From the NCBI RefSeq assembly GCF_000633415.1, contig NZ_AYMV01000006.1, forward strand, positions 1-32,772: a stretch of 32,772 nucleotides of DNA, in the 5' to 3' direction. How positions within the stretch are numbered: the stretch's first letter is position 1; each line of letters begins with the position of its first letter. The position numbers and the translations under genes are program-made. The notes under the pieces were generated by a model, which saw only the letters and a list, made by a program, of their open reading frames with translations, made no database searches and was not told the DNA's origin. Below are positions 15,356 to 22,704 of this stretch, piece by piece. This DNA comes from Leucobacter sp. PH1c (GTDB lineage: Bacteria > Actinomycetota > Actinomycetes > Actinomycetales > Microbacteriaceae).

Positions 15356-16087
15356 CTAGGACGGATTCGAGAAGAAGCCGCGCAGCAGCGCGGTCGACCC
15401 CTCGACGTGCTCGAGCATCGCCTCGGCGGCCGACTCCGGCCGGCCCATGAGGATCGCGGTGACGATCGCCTCGTGCTGGGCGTTCGAGTGCGCGAGATTC
15501 GGGCGCAGCATCGGGATGCCGTCGAGCAGCGCGTTCACGCGGGTGCGCAGGTTCGCGATGAGCGGCACGAGGCTCGGCGAGCCCGAGAGCTCCGCGATGA
15601 GGAGGTGCAGCCGGGAGTCGAGGCGACGGTGCTGCGTGTCGTCGGCGGCGGCGCACTCCTCGAGCGCGCTGCCGAGCGCCTGCCGTTCCTCGGCACTGAG
15701 CTCACGGGCCGCGGCCTCGCGTGCGGCCCCGACCTCGAGCACGCGGCGGAGCGGGGCGAGATCCTCGACCTCCTCCGCCCCGAGCGCGAGGGGGAGCGTC
15801 CCGAGGGCCGAGTCGCGCGGCAGCTCGTCGACGACGAAGGTGCCGCCGTAGCGCCCCCGACGGGACACGACATAGCCGGCCTCGGCGAGCGTGGCCAGGG
15901 CGTCGCGCACGGTGTCTCGGCTCACCTTCAGCATGGCGGCGAGCTCGCGTTCGGCGGGAAGCCGCGAGCCGGGGCTGATGAGTCCGAGGCGGACGGACTG
16001 CAGCAGCCGCTGCATGGTCTCCTCGTACGCGTTCGTGGGGCGCACGCCCCGGACGAGGAGCTCGAAACCATCGTGCGTCAGGTCCAT
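15356..16087 (-). CDS. FadR-subfamily GntR regulator (FCD domain)
   Basis: A 243-residue regulator. The winged HTH is at about 20-85 (SRLPAERELAAMLKVSRDTV and a YVVSRRGRYGGTFVV wing). An all-helical FCD domain follows, with LRRVLEVGAAREAA, the metal-site-like DSRLHLLIAELSGSPSL, and a C-terminal HEAIVTAIL helix. ATG 16087 has GAGGAG four bases upstream. It lies 57 bases downstream of the SDR gene on the same strand, at the end of the gamma-glutamyl pathway genes, and may have its own promoter at 16128-16148. It probably regulates the SDR-ALDH-hydrolase-synthetase set. The ligand is unknown. Confidence 0.9.
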   Translation of the reverse strand: MDLTHDGFELLVRGVRPTNAYEETMQRLLQSVRLGLISPGSRLPAERELAAMLKVSRDTVRDALATLAEAGYVVSRRGRYGGTFVVDELPRDSALGTLPLALGAEEVEDLAPLRRVLEVGAAREAAARELSAEERQALGSALEECAAADDTQHRRLDSRLHLLIAELSGSPSLVPLIANLRTRVNALLDGIPMLRPNLAHSNAQHEAIVTAILMGRPESAAEAMLEHVEGSTALLRGFFSNPS

Positions 16088-16127
16088 CGAGCTCCTCGTC
16101 GGGTGGGCGGGCGGTCGTGCCCGGTCT

Positions 16128-16148
16128 CTAGCGAGTGTACGCCGCTAG
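16128..16148 (-). promoter_or_regulatory. Inverted repeat with -10 box upstream of the FadR-type gene
   Basis: CTAGCG-N9-CGCTAG is a perfect 6-bp inverted repeat, with a minus-strand -10-like TACACT (16134-16139) inside the spacer. It overlaps the SDR stop codon. The placement suits an autoregulatory operator; no -35 is assigned. Confidence 0.4.
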
Positions 16149-16939
16149 TCGAGGGGCGTCGTGTATGCGCTGCTGATGCCGCCGTCCACGAGGAACGTCG
16201 AGGCCGTGATGAACGAGGAGTCGTCGCTCGCGAGGAAGGCGACCGACGCGGCGAGCTCCTCCGGGCGGGCGAAGCGGCCGAGCGGCACGTGCACGAGGCG
16301 GCGCTCGGCGCGCTCCGGATCGCTCGCGAAGAGCTCCTGCAGCAGCGGGGTGTTCACGGGCCCGGGGCAGAGCGCGTTCACGCGGATCCCCTGGCGGGCG
16401 AACTGCACGCCGAGCTCGCGCGTCATGGCGAGCACGCCGCCCTTCGACGCCGTGTACGAGATCTGCGACGTGGCCGATCCCATCACCGCGACGAACGAGG
16501 CCGTGTTGATGATCGAGCCGCTGCCCTGCTTCGTCATGTGGCGGAGCGCGGCCCGCGAGCACAGGTAGACGCTCTTCAGGTTGACGTCCTGCACCTTCTG
16601 CCAGGCGGGCAGCTCGGTCGTCTCGATGGAGTCGTCGTCGTCGGGGGAGATGCCCGCGTTGTTGAACGCGATGTCGACCGAGCCGTACTCGCGCGCCGCG
16701 GTGTCGAAGAGCGCGTCGACCTGATCCTGGTCGGTGACGTTGACCTGCACGAACAGGCCGCCGACGGCCTCGGCCGCCGCCTGCCCGCTCACGGGGTCCA
16801 TATCGCCAATGACGATGCGGGCGCCCTCGGCGCGCATGCGCTTCGCGGTGGCGAGGCCGATGCCGCTGCCGCCGCCGGTGATGACGGCGACCTTGCCGGC
16901 GAGGCGCTGGGTGAGGTCGATGGGGGTGATGTCGCTCAT
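16145..16939 (-). CDS. SDR-family oxidoreductase (proposed gamma-glutamyl-ethanolamide dehydrogenase)
   Basis: A 264-residue classical short-chain dehydrogenase. It has the cofactor loop TGGGSGIG (21-28), with Asp46 after the second strand (IVIGDMD) favouring NAD. Also present are NNAGIS, catalytic Ser148, Tyr162 and Lys166 (YTASK), the PGPVNTP loop, and the C-terminal VDGGISSAYT. It sits in the same minus-strand set as the aldehyde dehydrogenase, gamma-glutamyl hydrolase and glutamine-synthetase-like gene. In that context it could oxidise the alcohol of a gamma-glutamylated amino-alcohol to the aldehyde. The family is broad and the substrate is inferred only from neighbours. The upstream ribosome site is weak. 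Confidence 0.85.
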   Translation of the reverse strand: MSDITPIDLTQRLAGKVAVITGGGSGIGLATAKRMRAEGARIVIGDMDPVSGQAAAEAVGGLFVQVNVTDQDQVDALFDTAAREYGSVDIAFNNAGISPDDDDSIETTELPAWQKVQDVNLKSVYLCSRAALRHMTKQGSGSIINTASFVAVMGSATSQISYTASKGGVLAMTRELGVQFARQGIRVNALCPGPVNTPLLQELFASDPERAERRLVHVPLGRFARPEELAASVAFLASDDSSFITASTFLVDGGISSAYTTPLD

Positions 16940-16961
16940 GTGCTGCTCATTTCTCGTGCGA

Positions 16962-16977
16962 GCCCGCGGCCGCGGGC
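16962..16977. repeat. 16-bp perfect palindrome between SDR and ALDH genes
   Basis: GCCCGCGGCCGCGGGC reads the same on both strands and lies in the 65-base gap between the aldehyde dehydrogenase stop and the SDR start. It could form a short hairpin in the mRNA and tune SDR expression, or be incidental in this GC-rich sequence. Confidence 0.6.
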
Positions 16978-17004
16978 GTGAAGAGGTGCGTGAAGGAACT
17001 GGGG

Positions 17005-18360
17005 TTACTCGCTGGCGAAGAAGACGTTCTTGGTCTCGGTGAAGTGCTCCGCAGCGTCGGGGCCGAGCTCGCGGCCGAGGCCCGACTGCTTGAAACCGCC
17101 GAAGGGGGTCGTGTAGCGCACGGAGGAGTGGGAGTTGACCGACAGGTTGCCGCCCTCTACGCCGCGAGCCACGCGGATCCCGCGCCCGAGGTCGCGGGTC
17201 CAGATCGAGCCGCTCAGGCCGTACTCGGAGTCGTTCGCGAGCCGGATCGCGTCGGCCTCGTCCTCGAAGGGGAGCACGGCGACGACGGGCCCGAAGACCT
17301 CCTCGGTCGCGATGCGGGAGCCCCGCTCGGGGGTCACGACCGTGGGGGCGAACCAGGCGCCCGGCCCGCTCGGGGCCGAGCCCCGGAACGCGACGGGGAC
17401 GTCGGGCGTGAGGAAGCTCGCCACCGAGTCGCGATGCGCGAGCGTCACGAGGGGGCCCACCTCCGTCGCCTCGTCGGTGGGGTCGCCGACCACCACGTTC
17501 TGCACGGCCCGCTCGAAGTGCTCCATGAAGCGGTCGTACACGCTCCGCTGCACGAGGAGCCGGCTGCGCGCGCAGCAGTCCTGCCCGGCGTTGTCGAAGA
17601 CGGAGTACGGCGCGGTCGCCGCGGCGCGCTCGATGTCGGCGTCGTCGAACACGATGTTCGCGCTCTTGCCGCCGAGCTCCAGCGTGACCCGCTTCACCTG
17701 CTCCGCGGCGCCCGCCATGATCCGCTTGCCCACCGCGGTGGAGCCCGTGAATACGATCTTGCGCACATCGGGGTGGCTGACGAAGCGCTCGCCCACGACG
17801 GAGCCGCGGCCCGCGAGCACCTGGAAGAGGCCCTCGGGCAGCCCGGCCTCAAGCGCGAGCTCGCCGAGGCGCACGCTCGTGAGCGGGGTCCACTCGGCAG
17901 GCTTCAGCACGACGGCGTTGCCCGCCGCGAGCGCCGGGGCGAAGCCCCAGGAGGCGATCGTCATGGGGAAGTTCCACGGCGTGATGACGCCGACGACGCC
18001 GAGCGGCTCGTGGAAGGTGACGTTCATGCCCCCGGCGACGGGGATCTGCTGGCCGATGAGGCGTTCGGGTGCGCCGGCGGAGTACTCGAGCACGTCGCGC
18101 ACGTGGCCGGCTTCCCAGCGGGACTGGGTGATCGGGTGGCCCGAGTTCGTCGTCTCGAGCTGTGCGAGGTGCTCGATGTCGCCGTCGACGGCGGCGGCGA
18201 AGCGGCGCAGCACGCGGGCGCGGTCCGCGGGGGCGACGGCCGCCCATTCGCGCTGGGCGCGCACGGCGGCCGCGATCGCGCGGTCGGTTCCCTCCGTGTC
18301 GACGTGCTCGATCTCCGTGATGACGGCCTCGGTCGCGGGGTTGATGAGGGTCGTGCTCAT
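17005..18360 (-). CDS. NAD(P)-dependent aldehyde dehydrogenase
   Basis: A 451-residue ALDH-superfamily enzyme. Residues visible: N130 in TPWNFPM, the cofactor segment VLKPAEWTPL, FTGSTAVGKR, the general base E228 in LELGGKS, and catalytic Cys262 in NAGQDCCARSR. The C-terminal EVFGPVVAVLPF and the NLSVNSHSSVRYTTPFGGFK block match gamma-glutamyl-gamma-aminobutyraldehyde/betaine-aldehyde-like groups. It is slightly short because the N-terminus is trimmed. ATG 18360 overlaps the hydrolase stop (ATGA). In the proposed route it oxidises the gamma-glutamylated aldehyde to the acid (gamma-glutamyl-glycine if the amine is ethanolamine). Confidence 0.93.
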   Translation of the reverse strand: MSTTLINPATEAVITEIEHVDTEGTDRAIAAAVRAQREWAAVAPADRARVLRRFAAAVDGDIEHLAQLETTNSGHPITQSRWEAGHVRDVLEYSAGAPERLIGQQIPVAGGMNVTFHEPLGVVGVITPWNFPMTIASWGFAPALAAGNAVVLKPAEWTPLTSVRLGELALEAGLPEGLFQVLAGRGSVVGERFVSHPDVRKIVFTGSTAVGKRIMAGAAEQVKRVTLELGGKSANIVFDDADIERAAATAPYSVFDNAGQDCCARSRLLVQRSVYDRFMEHFERAVQNVVVGDPTDEATEVGPLVTLAHRDSVASFLTPDVPVAFRGSAPSGPGAWFAPTVVTPERGSRIATEEVFGPVVAVLPFEDEADAIRLANDSEYGLSGSIWTRDLGRGIRVARGVEGGNLSVNSHSSVRYTTPFGGFKQSGLGRELGPDAAEHFTETKNVFFASE

Positions 18361-19154
18361 GACTGCTCCCTGGGGTCTGCGTGGGGGGTCTGGGGTCGGG
18401 TAGCGCGGTACTCGCGAGCCGCGGCGACGAGTCCGGCGAAGAGGCGCCGATCCTGCGGGTTCTCCTCGGGGTGCCACTGCACGGCGATGCCGAAGGGGTG
18501 GTCCGCGAGCTCGATCGACTCGGGGATCCCGTCGGCCGTGCGGCTCGTCACGGTGAGGCCGTCGCCGATCTCTCCGATGCCCTGGTGGTGGTAGAGGTGG
18601 GCGCGGGCGCCCCGATCCTCCCCGAGCACCTCGGCGATGCGGCTGCCGGCGTCAACCTCCACGTCGATCGGATTGAAGACGCCGCCGCCGAACTGGTAGC
18701 GGTCGTCGCCGACGACGTCGGGGAGGTGCTGGATCAGGCTGCCGCCTCGCTCCACGTTGAGGAGCTGGGCGCCGCGGCAGATCCCGAGGAACGGGAGCTC
18801 CGCTGCGAGCGCGGCGTCGAGGAGCGCGGCCTCGAACGCGTCGCGGTCTCCGCGGGGTGCGCCCGTGCGCTCGTGCGGCTCCTGGCCGTAGCGCGCGGGA
18901 TCGATGTCGGCGCCGCCCGAGAGGATGATCCCGTCGAGCCCGGCCACGATGGCCTCGGCGATTCCGGGGGAGACGGGCTGGGGCGGGAGCACGATGGCGA
19001 TGCCGCCCGCGTCGGTCACGGCGTTCAGGTACACCTGGGGCAGGAACGATGCGCGCACGTCCCACACGCCGGTCTGCGCCTGCTCGAGGTAGCTGGTGAT
19101 CCCGATGACGGGCGCGCGCTGCGCGGCCCCCTCTGGCGTCTTAGAGTCGTTCAA
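18357..19154 (-). CDS. Class I glutamine-amidotransferase-fold gamma-glutamyl hydrolase (PuuD-like)
   Basis: A 265-residue peptidase C26-type hydrolase that removes glutamate from gamma-glutamyl amides. The triad is C126 (FLGICRGAQLLNVERGG), H228 and E230 (VQWHPEENPQD). The N-terminal VIGITSYLEQ, the ILSGGADIDPARYG segment, and HLYHHQGI also match PuuD. The start is TTG at 19154, inside the end of the upstream synthetase gene (14-base overlap). No in-frame ATG would keep the conserved N-terminus. Its ALDH and synthetase neighbours show a complete glutamylation-deglutamylation cycle. If the amine is ethanolamine, products would be glutamate and glycine. Confidence 0.9.
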   Translation of the reverse strand: MNDSKTPEGAAQRAPVIGITSYLEQAQTGVWDVRASFLPQVYLNAVTDAGGIAIVLPPQPVSPGIAEAIVAGLDGIILSGGADIDPARYGQEPHERTGAPRGDRDAFEAALLDAALAAELPFLGICRGAQLLNVERGGSLIQHLPDVVGDDRYQFGGGVFNPIDVEVDAGSRIAEVLGEDRGARAHLYHHQGIGEIGDGLTVTSRTADGIPESIELADHPFGIAVQWHPEENPQDRRLFAGLVAAAREYRATRPQTPHADPREQS

Positions 19155-20511
19155 AGCCCCGGATCCTCTCCCAGTCGGTGACGGCTGCGTCGTAGGCGGC
19201 GACCTCGACGCGGGCGGCGTGGGTGTAGTGGTCGACGACCTCGTCGCCGAAGACCTCGCGGGCGAGCGCCGACTGCTCGAACAGGTCGGCGGCCTCGCGG
19301 AGCGTGGTGGGCACGCGGTCGATCTCGCTCGTGTAGGCGTTGCCCGCGAGCGGCTCGCCGAGTTCGAGCTGCTGCTCGATGCCGGCGAGGCCGGACGCGA
19401 GCATGCCGGCGACGGCGAGGTACTGGTTCACGTCGCCGCCCGGCACGCGGTTCTCGACGCGGATGCCGCCGCCGTGGCCGACCACGCGGAGCGCACAGGT
19501 GCGGTTGTCGTGGCCCCAGGCGACGGCGGTCGGGGCGAAACTGCCGGCGACGAAGCGCTTGTAGGAGTTGATGTTCGGCGCGTAGAGCAGGGTGAACTCG
19601 CGGAGCGCCGCGAGCTGGCCCGCGATGAAGTGGCGGAACATGGGCGACATGCCGTCGCTCGCGCTGGGGTCGGCGAAGGCGGGAGCGCCGTCGCTCGTCC
19701 AGAGGCTCGCGTGCACGTGGCAGCTGTTGCCCTCGCGCTCGTTGAACTTCGCCATGAAGGTGATGCTCTTGTCGTGCGCAGCCGCGATCTCCTTCGAGCC
19801 GCTCTTGTAGATGGAGTGGTTGTCGCAGGTGGGGATCGCGTGCGCGTAGCGGAAGGAGATCTCCTGCTGGCCGAGGTTGCACTCGCCCTTCACGCCCTCG
19901 CAGTACATGCCGGCGTCGTCCATCGAGTTGCGGATGTCGCGGAGCAGCGGCTCGAGTCGGGTCGAGCCCTGCAGCGCGTAATCCGTGTTGTAGTCGGAGC
20001 CGGGCACGAGGTCGCGGTAGCCCTTGCGCCAGGCGGTGCGGTAGTCGTCGTCGAAGACGATGAACTCGAGCTCGGTGCCGACGAAGGGGACGAGGTCGTG
20101 TGCGGCGAGGCGCTCGACCTGGCGCTGGAGTACGCGCCGCGGGGACACGTCGATGGGAGAGTGGTCGCTCGCCCGGGTGAGGTCGGCGATGACGAGGGCG
20201 GTGCCGGGCAGCCAGGGGACCCGCCGCAGCGTCGAGAGGTCGGGGAGCATTGCCATGTCGCCGTAGCCGCTCTCCCAGCTGGTGAGCGCGTAGCCCTCGA
20301 CCGTGTTGAGCTCGACGTCGACCGCGAGGAGGTAATTGCAGCACTCCGCACCGCCCGCCATGGTGTCCTCCAGGAAGAGGCGCGCGGAGACGCGCTTGCC
20401 GACGAGGCGGCCCTGCATGTCGGTGAACGCGACGATCACGGTGTCGATCTCGCGGCTCGCGACGGCCTCGCGCAGCTCGTCGGGGGTGAGATTGCCGCTC
20501 GCGGGGATCAT
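19141..20511 (-). CDS. Glutamine-synthetase-like gamma-glutamyl-amine ligase (GlnA4/PuuA-like)
   Basis: A 456-residue member of the glutamine synthetase superfamily that would join glutamate to an amine using ATP. Blocks: FTDMQGRLVGKRVSA, GYGDMAMLPDLSTLR, the metal/glutamate site VGTELEFIVFDD, VKGECNLGQQEIS, the ATP-site MAKFNEREGNSCHVHASLW, and WGHDNRTCALRV. It lacks the adenylylation-loop signature of housekeeping GlnA I recognise. Its partners (gamma-glutamyl hydrolase, ALDH, SDR, amine permease) mark it as catabolic. Known relatives include Streptomyces GlnA4, a gamma-glutamylethanolamide synthetase, and E. coli PuuA for putrescine. The divergent Eat permease favours ethanolamine. ATG 20511 has AAGGAG five bases upstream. 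Confidence 0.88.
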   Translation of the reverse strand: MIPASGNLTPDELREAVASREIDTVIVAFTDMQGRLVGKRVSARLFLEDTMAGGAECCNYLLAVDVELNTVEGYALTSWESGYGDMAMLPDLSTLRRVPWLPGTALVIADLTRASDHSPIDVSPRRVLQRQVERLAAHDLVPFVGTELEFIVFDDDYRTAWRKGYRDLVPGSDYNTDYALQGSTRLEPLLRDIRNSMDDAGMYCEGVKGECNLGQQEISFRYAHAIPTCDNHSIYKSGSKEIAAAHDKSITFMAKFNEREGNSCHVHASLWTSDGAPAFADPSASDGMSPMFRHFIAGQLAALREFTLLYAPNINSYKRFVAGSFAPTAVAWGHDNRTCALRVVGHGGGIRVENRVPGGDVNQYLAVAGMLASGLAGIEQQLELGEPLAGNAYTSEIDRVPTTLREAADLFEQSALAREVFGDEVVDHYTHAARVEVAAYDAAVTDWERIRGFERL

Positions 20512-20605
20512 ATGGTCTCCTTGCTCGTCGTTGAGGTTCGGTGATGAGCCGGCCGTCTGGCGCTGCCGAAGCTTCGGTCGCGACCGCCCGGCCCACTCGT
20601 TTAAA

Positions 20606-20621
20606 GGTAGATCTTTCGACC
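20606..20621. promoter_or_regulatory. Putative operator of the GlnA4-like operon
   Basis: TTAAAGGTAGATCTTTCGAC followed by C contains GGT-N10-ACC with AT-rich flanks, about 95 bases upstream of the synthetase start. On the minus strand it reads AATGGTC...ACCTTTAA, resembling the site at 3783-3800 and the one in the eat promoter. The spacer is two bases shorter than in the best sites. Confidence 0.4.
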
Positions 20622-20728
20622 ATTAAAGCACACTCGGCGGTGCCGGGGGAGTCCGATCCGATTCTCGGTGCGCTCGGCCGCCCGTGGGCCTCGCGCCGCC
20701 GCTCGGCGATGCGAGGGATTCACAGAAA

Positions 20729-20746
20729 GGTCCAGATTTAAGGACC
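20729..20746. promoter_or_regulatory. Perfect inverted repeat GGTCC-N8-GGACC
   Basis: GGTCCAGATTTAAGGACC is an 18-base site with a perfect 5-bp inverted repeat and an AT-rich centre, flanked by AAA on both sides. It is the best-formed member of the site family and lies about 55 bases upstream of the -35 box of the promoter at 20802. Confidence 0.5.
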
Positions 20747-20801
20747 AAAATGAGGATCCGATGCCGCGTGCCGAATCCGGGCTTGCGCCCGCACACGCGT
20801 G

Positions 20802-20834
20802 TGGACAGGGGTGGTGAGCGCGAGTATATACTCG
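20802..20834 (+). promoter_or_regulatory. Promoter with a 14-bp palindromic -10 region
   Basis: TGGACA (20802-20807), 17 bases, then TATATA (20825-20830) inside the perfect palindrome CGAGTATATACTCG (20821-20834). It matches the GntR promoter at 3723-3753 in both boxes and spacing. It would drive the GntR fragment and possibly the MFS gene. Confidence 0.55.
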
Positions 20835-20904
20835 CCGCGTGGGCCGGGGGAGCGATTCGCTCGATCCCTATTTGGGCGAGCCAAATGTACCAAAGGCGGT
20901 CCTG

Positions 20905-21066
20905 ATGACGATGCTCGCACCGGACTGGCGGCACGCCCTCCGCGCGCAGCTCGAGCGCCCGCGCCTGCGCCTGCGCCTGCAGGGCGAGCGGACGCTGCCG
21001 CCCGAGCGCCCGGCGAGCGCCGCGGAACGAGCCGCGCTCGGGCTCGGGGAGCGCGCGCCAGGCTGA
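20905..21066 (+). pseudogene. Truncated GntR N-terminal remnant (53 codons)
   Basis: A short open frame whose middle, LRLQGERTLPPERPASAAER, lines up with LRLQGEAKLPPERELAEQLG of the GntR regulator at 3814. A stretch of 18 bases (CTGCGCCTGCAGGGCGAG) is identical between the two. The recognition helix and everything after it are missing; the frame ends in a short unrelated tail. ATG 20905 follows AAAGGCGG by five bases, and its promoter resembles that of the full-length gene. It is probably a broken duplicate of a pathway regulator. A functional micro-protein or leader peptide is possible but less likely. Confidence 0.5.
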
Positions 21067-21167
21067 CTGAGACTCCCGCGCGGGCGCCGCCCGTGCGGGT
21101 GCAGTGGGGAGGGGGGGCGCGCCGCTCGCACGCAGCGGCCGTGACCGGATGCAAAGGAGCATCGATC

Positions 21168-22493
21168 ATGAACGACCCCAACACTCGTTTCCCCGAGACC
21201 GCGGCTGCGGTTTCGCCTGCGGCCGCGACGGCCGGTTCCCGCACGACGGGACAACGGATGCGGGCGCTGCAGACCCGCATCTTCCTCATCTCCTGGCTCG
21301 CCTACGCGGCGTACTACTTCCCGCGAAACGCATTCTCCGCGGCGAAGGTCGGCGTGCTCGAGGAGGGGCTGATCCCGCGCGAAGCGCTCGGGCTTCTCGA
21401 CTCGGTGTACCTCGCGGCGTACGCGATCGGCCAGTTCGTGTGGGGCGCGCTCGCGGAGCGAGTTGGCACGCGGGTGGTGGTTGCGGGCGGAATGGTGCTC
21501 GCCGTCGTCGCCGCACTCGGCATGGGGATCGTGCCCGCCGTGTGGTTCTTCGTGCCGCTCATGGCGGTGCAGGGGCTCGGGCAGTCCACCGGGTGGGCCG
21601 CGCTCAGCAAGAACATCGCCGCCTTCTTCGGGCTCCGCTCCCGGGGGAGTGCGATGGGCCTCTTCGCGACCTCATACGCGTTCGGCGGCCTCGTCGCCGT
21701 TCCCGTGATGGGGTGGGTGGCCTACTCGCTGTTCGACTCCTGGCGGTGGGCGTTCTTCACCGGGGCCGCAGTGCTGGCCGCCGTGCTCATCGTGTTTCTG
21801 GTGCTGCAGCGCAACAGCCCCGAGGAGGCCGGGCTGCCCGCGGTCGACGGCGCCACGGGCGCCGCGCCCCGGGGGAGCGGGCCGCGCTTCCGCTGGGCTG
21901 ACCTCTTCGCCGCCGTGCGGCACGAGCCCGTGGTGCTGCTCCTCGGCGTCGTGTACTTCCTGCTGAAGCCCGCCCGCTACGCCGTCCTGCTCTGGGGTCC
22001 CGTGCTCGTGCTCGACGCGATCCCGGGGCTCACCGAGGTCACGGCCGTCATGGTGCCGATCGCGTTCGGGGTGGCCGGGGTGATCGCCCCGGTGCTCGCC
22101 GGGTGGGTGTCCGACACGTTCTTCGCCGCCCGGCGGGTCCCGCCGACGGTGATCTCCCTGGTGCTCCTGCTCGTCGCGCTGCTCGTGTGGCAGCCGGTGG
22201 CGCGCACGCAGTCGGTCGTGCTGCTCGCGGCGCTCCTCGGCGTCGTCGGGCTCTGCGCGTACAGTGCCGACGCGATGGTCTCGGGGGTCGCCGCGGTCGA
22301 CTTCGGCACGAGCCAGCACGCCGCCGGCGCAGCGGGCTTCATCAACGGCTGCGGCTCCGTCGGCGCGATCCTCGGCGGGCTGCTCCCGGGCTTCCTCTCC
22401 GCCGACGTGGTGTTCTCGGTCTTCGCCTGCACTGCCGGGGTCGCGGCCGCGATCCTGATCCCGTCCTGGAATAAGCGGCCGGCCGCCGCGTAG
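21168..22493 (+). CDS. MFS transporter of the organophosphate:phosphate antiporter (GlpT/UhpT) type
   Basis: A 441-residue protein with 12 predicted transmembrane helices. The N-terminal segment AAYYFPRNAFSAAKVGVLEE and LGLLDSVYLAAYAIGQFVWG, with the loop GALAERVGTRVVVAGGM, resemble the OPA branch, as does GLGQSTGWAALSKNIAAFFG. These proteins exchange phosphate for sugar phosphates or glycerol phosphates. ATG 21168 has AAAGGAG ten bases upstream, so longer frames are not needed. It lies between the GlnA4-like operon and the ethanolamine permease gene, suggesting a related substrate such as a phosphorylated amino-alcohol or glycerophospho-compound. This is speculation from position. Confidence 0.85.
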   Translation: MNDPNTRFPETAAAVSPAAATAGSRTTGQRMRALQTRIFLISWLAYAAYYFPRNAFSAAKVGVLEEGLIPREALGLLDSVYLAAYAIGQFVWGALAERVGTRVVVAGGMVLAVVAALGMGIVPAVWFFVPLMAVQGLGQSTGWAALSKNIAAFFGLRSRGSAMGLFATSYAFGGLVAVPVMGWVAYSLFDSWRWAFFTGAAVLAAVLIVFLVLQRNSPEEAGLPAVDGATGAAPRGSGPRFRWADLFAAVRHEPVVLLLGVVYFLLKPARYAVLLWGPVLVLDAIPGLTEVTAVMVPIAFGVAGVIAPVLAGWVSDTFFAARRVPPTVISLVLLLVALLVWQPVARTQSVVLLAALLGVVGLCAYSADAMVSGVAAVDFGTSQHAAGAAGFINGCGSVGAILGGLLPGFLSADVVFSVFACTAGVAAAILIPSWNKRPAAA

Positions 22494-22541
22494 CCCGGTC
22501 GGCCTGGGATCCGGCGGCGCCCGGCTCGGACGTCGCCGGGT

Positions 22542-22578
22542 CCGGCCGTCGGTCTCGGCTTCCGGATCCGGCCGTCGG
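22542..22578. repeat. Two copies of TCCGGCCGTCGG
   Basis: The 12-base TCCGGCCGTCGG occurs at 22542-22553 and 22567-22578 in the gap after the MFS gene. Nearby CCGGCG and CGCCGG segments (from about 22512) could form a terminator-like stem for the MFS gene. Confidence 0.5.
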
Positions 22579-22596
22579 GCACGCTTCGCAACTAAA

Positions 22597-22628
22597 GGTC
22601 GTTAAAAGCTACCAATAGTGGTTATGAT
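22597..22628 (+). promoter_or_regulatory. Promoter and overlapping operator of the ethanolamine permease gene
   Basis: GGTCGTTAAAAGCTACC (22597-22613) is a GGT-N11-ACC repeat in an AT-rich patch, immediately followed by a good -10 box TATGAT (22623-22628). The repeat covers the -35 position, so a bound regulator would block polymerase. About 77 bases of leader precede the gene; no riboswitch was recognised there. Confidence 0.5.
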
Positions 22629-22704
22629 CGTCCTTGCTATCCCATGCGACGCGGCAGGGTGCACGCGCACCACCGCCGTTCACGATGAAGTGAAAGGGTC
22701 AACA

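Larger units (their letters stand above)
20512..20904. other. 393-bp divergent regulatory region
   Basis: This gap separates the minus-strand GlnA4-like gene from the plus-strand GntR fragment. It holds two GGT-N-ACC inverted repeats (20606-20621 and 20729-20746), a promoter with a 14-bp palindrome (20802-20834), and TTTGG-N5-CCAAA (20872-20886). Several short stretches are much more AT-rich than the surroundings. I see no gene in it. Confidence 0.7.

Noticed and set aside
19141..20511. Housekeeping glutamine synthetase GlnA
   Set aside because: Operon partners are a gamma-glutamyl hydrolase, ALDH and SDR, and the divergent side carries an ethanolamine permease, which indicates a catabolic gamma-glutamyl-amine ligase.
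20512..20904. Attachment site or insertion element remnant beside the GntR fragment
   Set aside because: No transposase, integrase, tRNA gene or terminal repeats were seen. The inverted repeats fit operators better.
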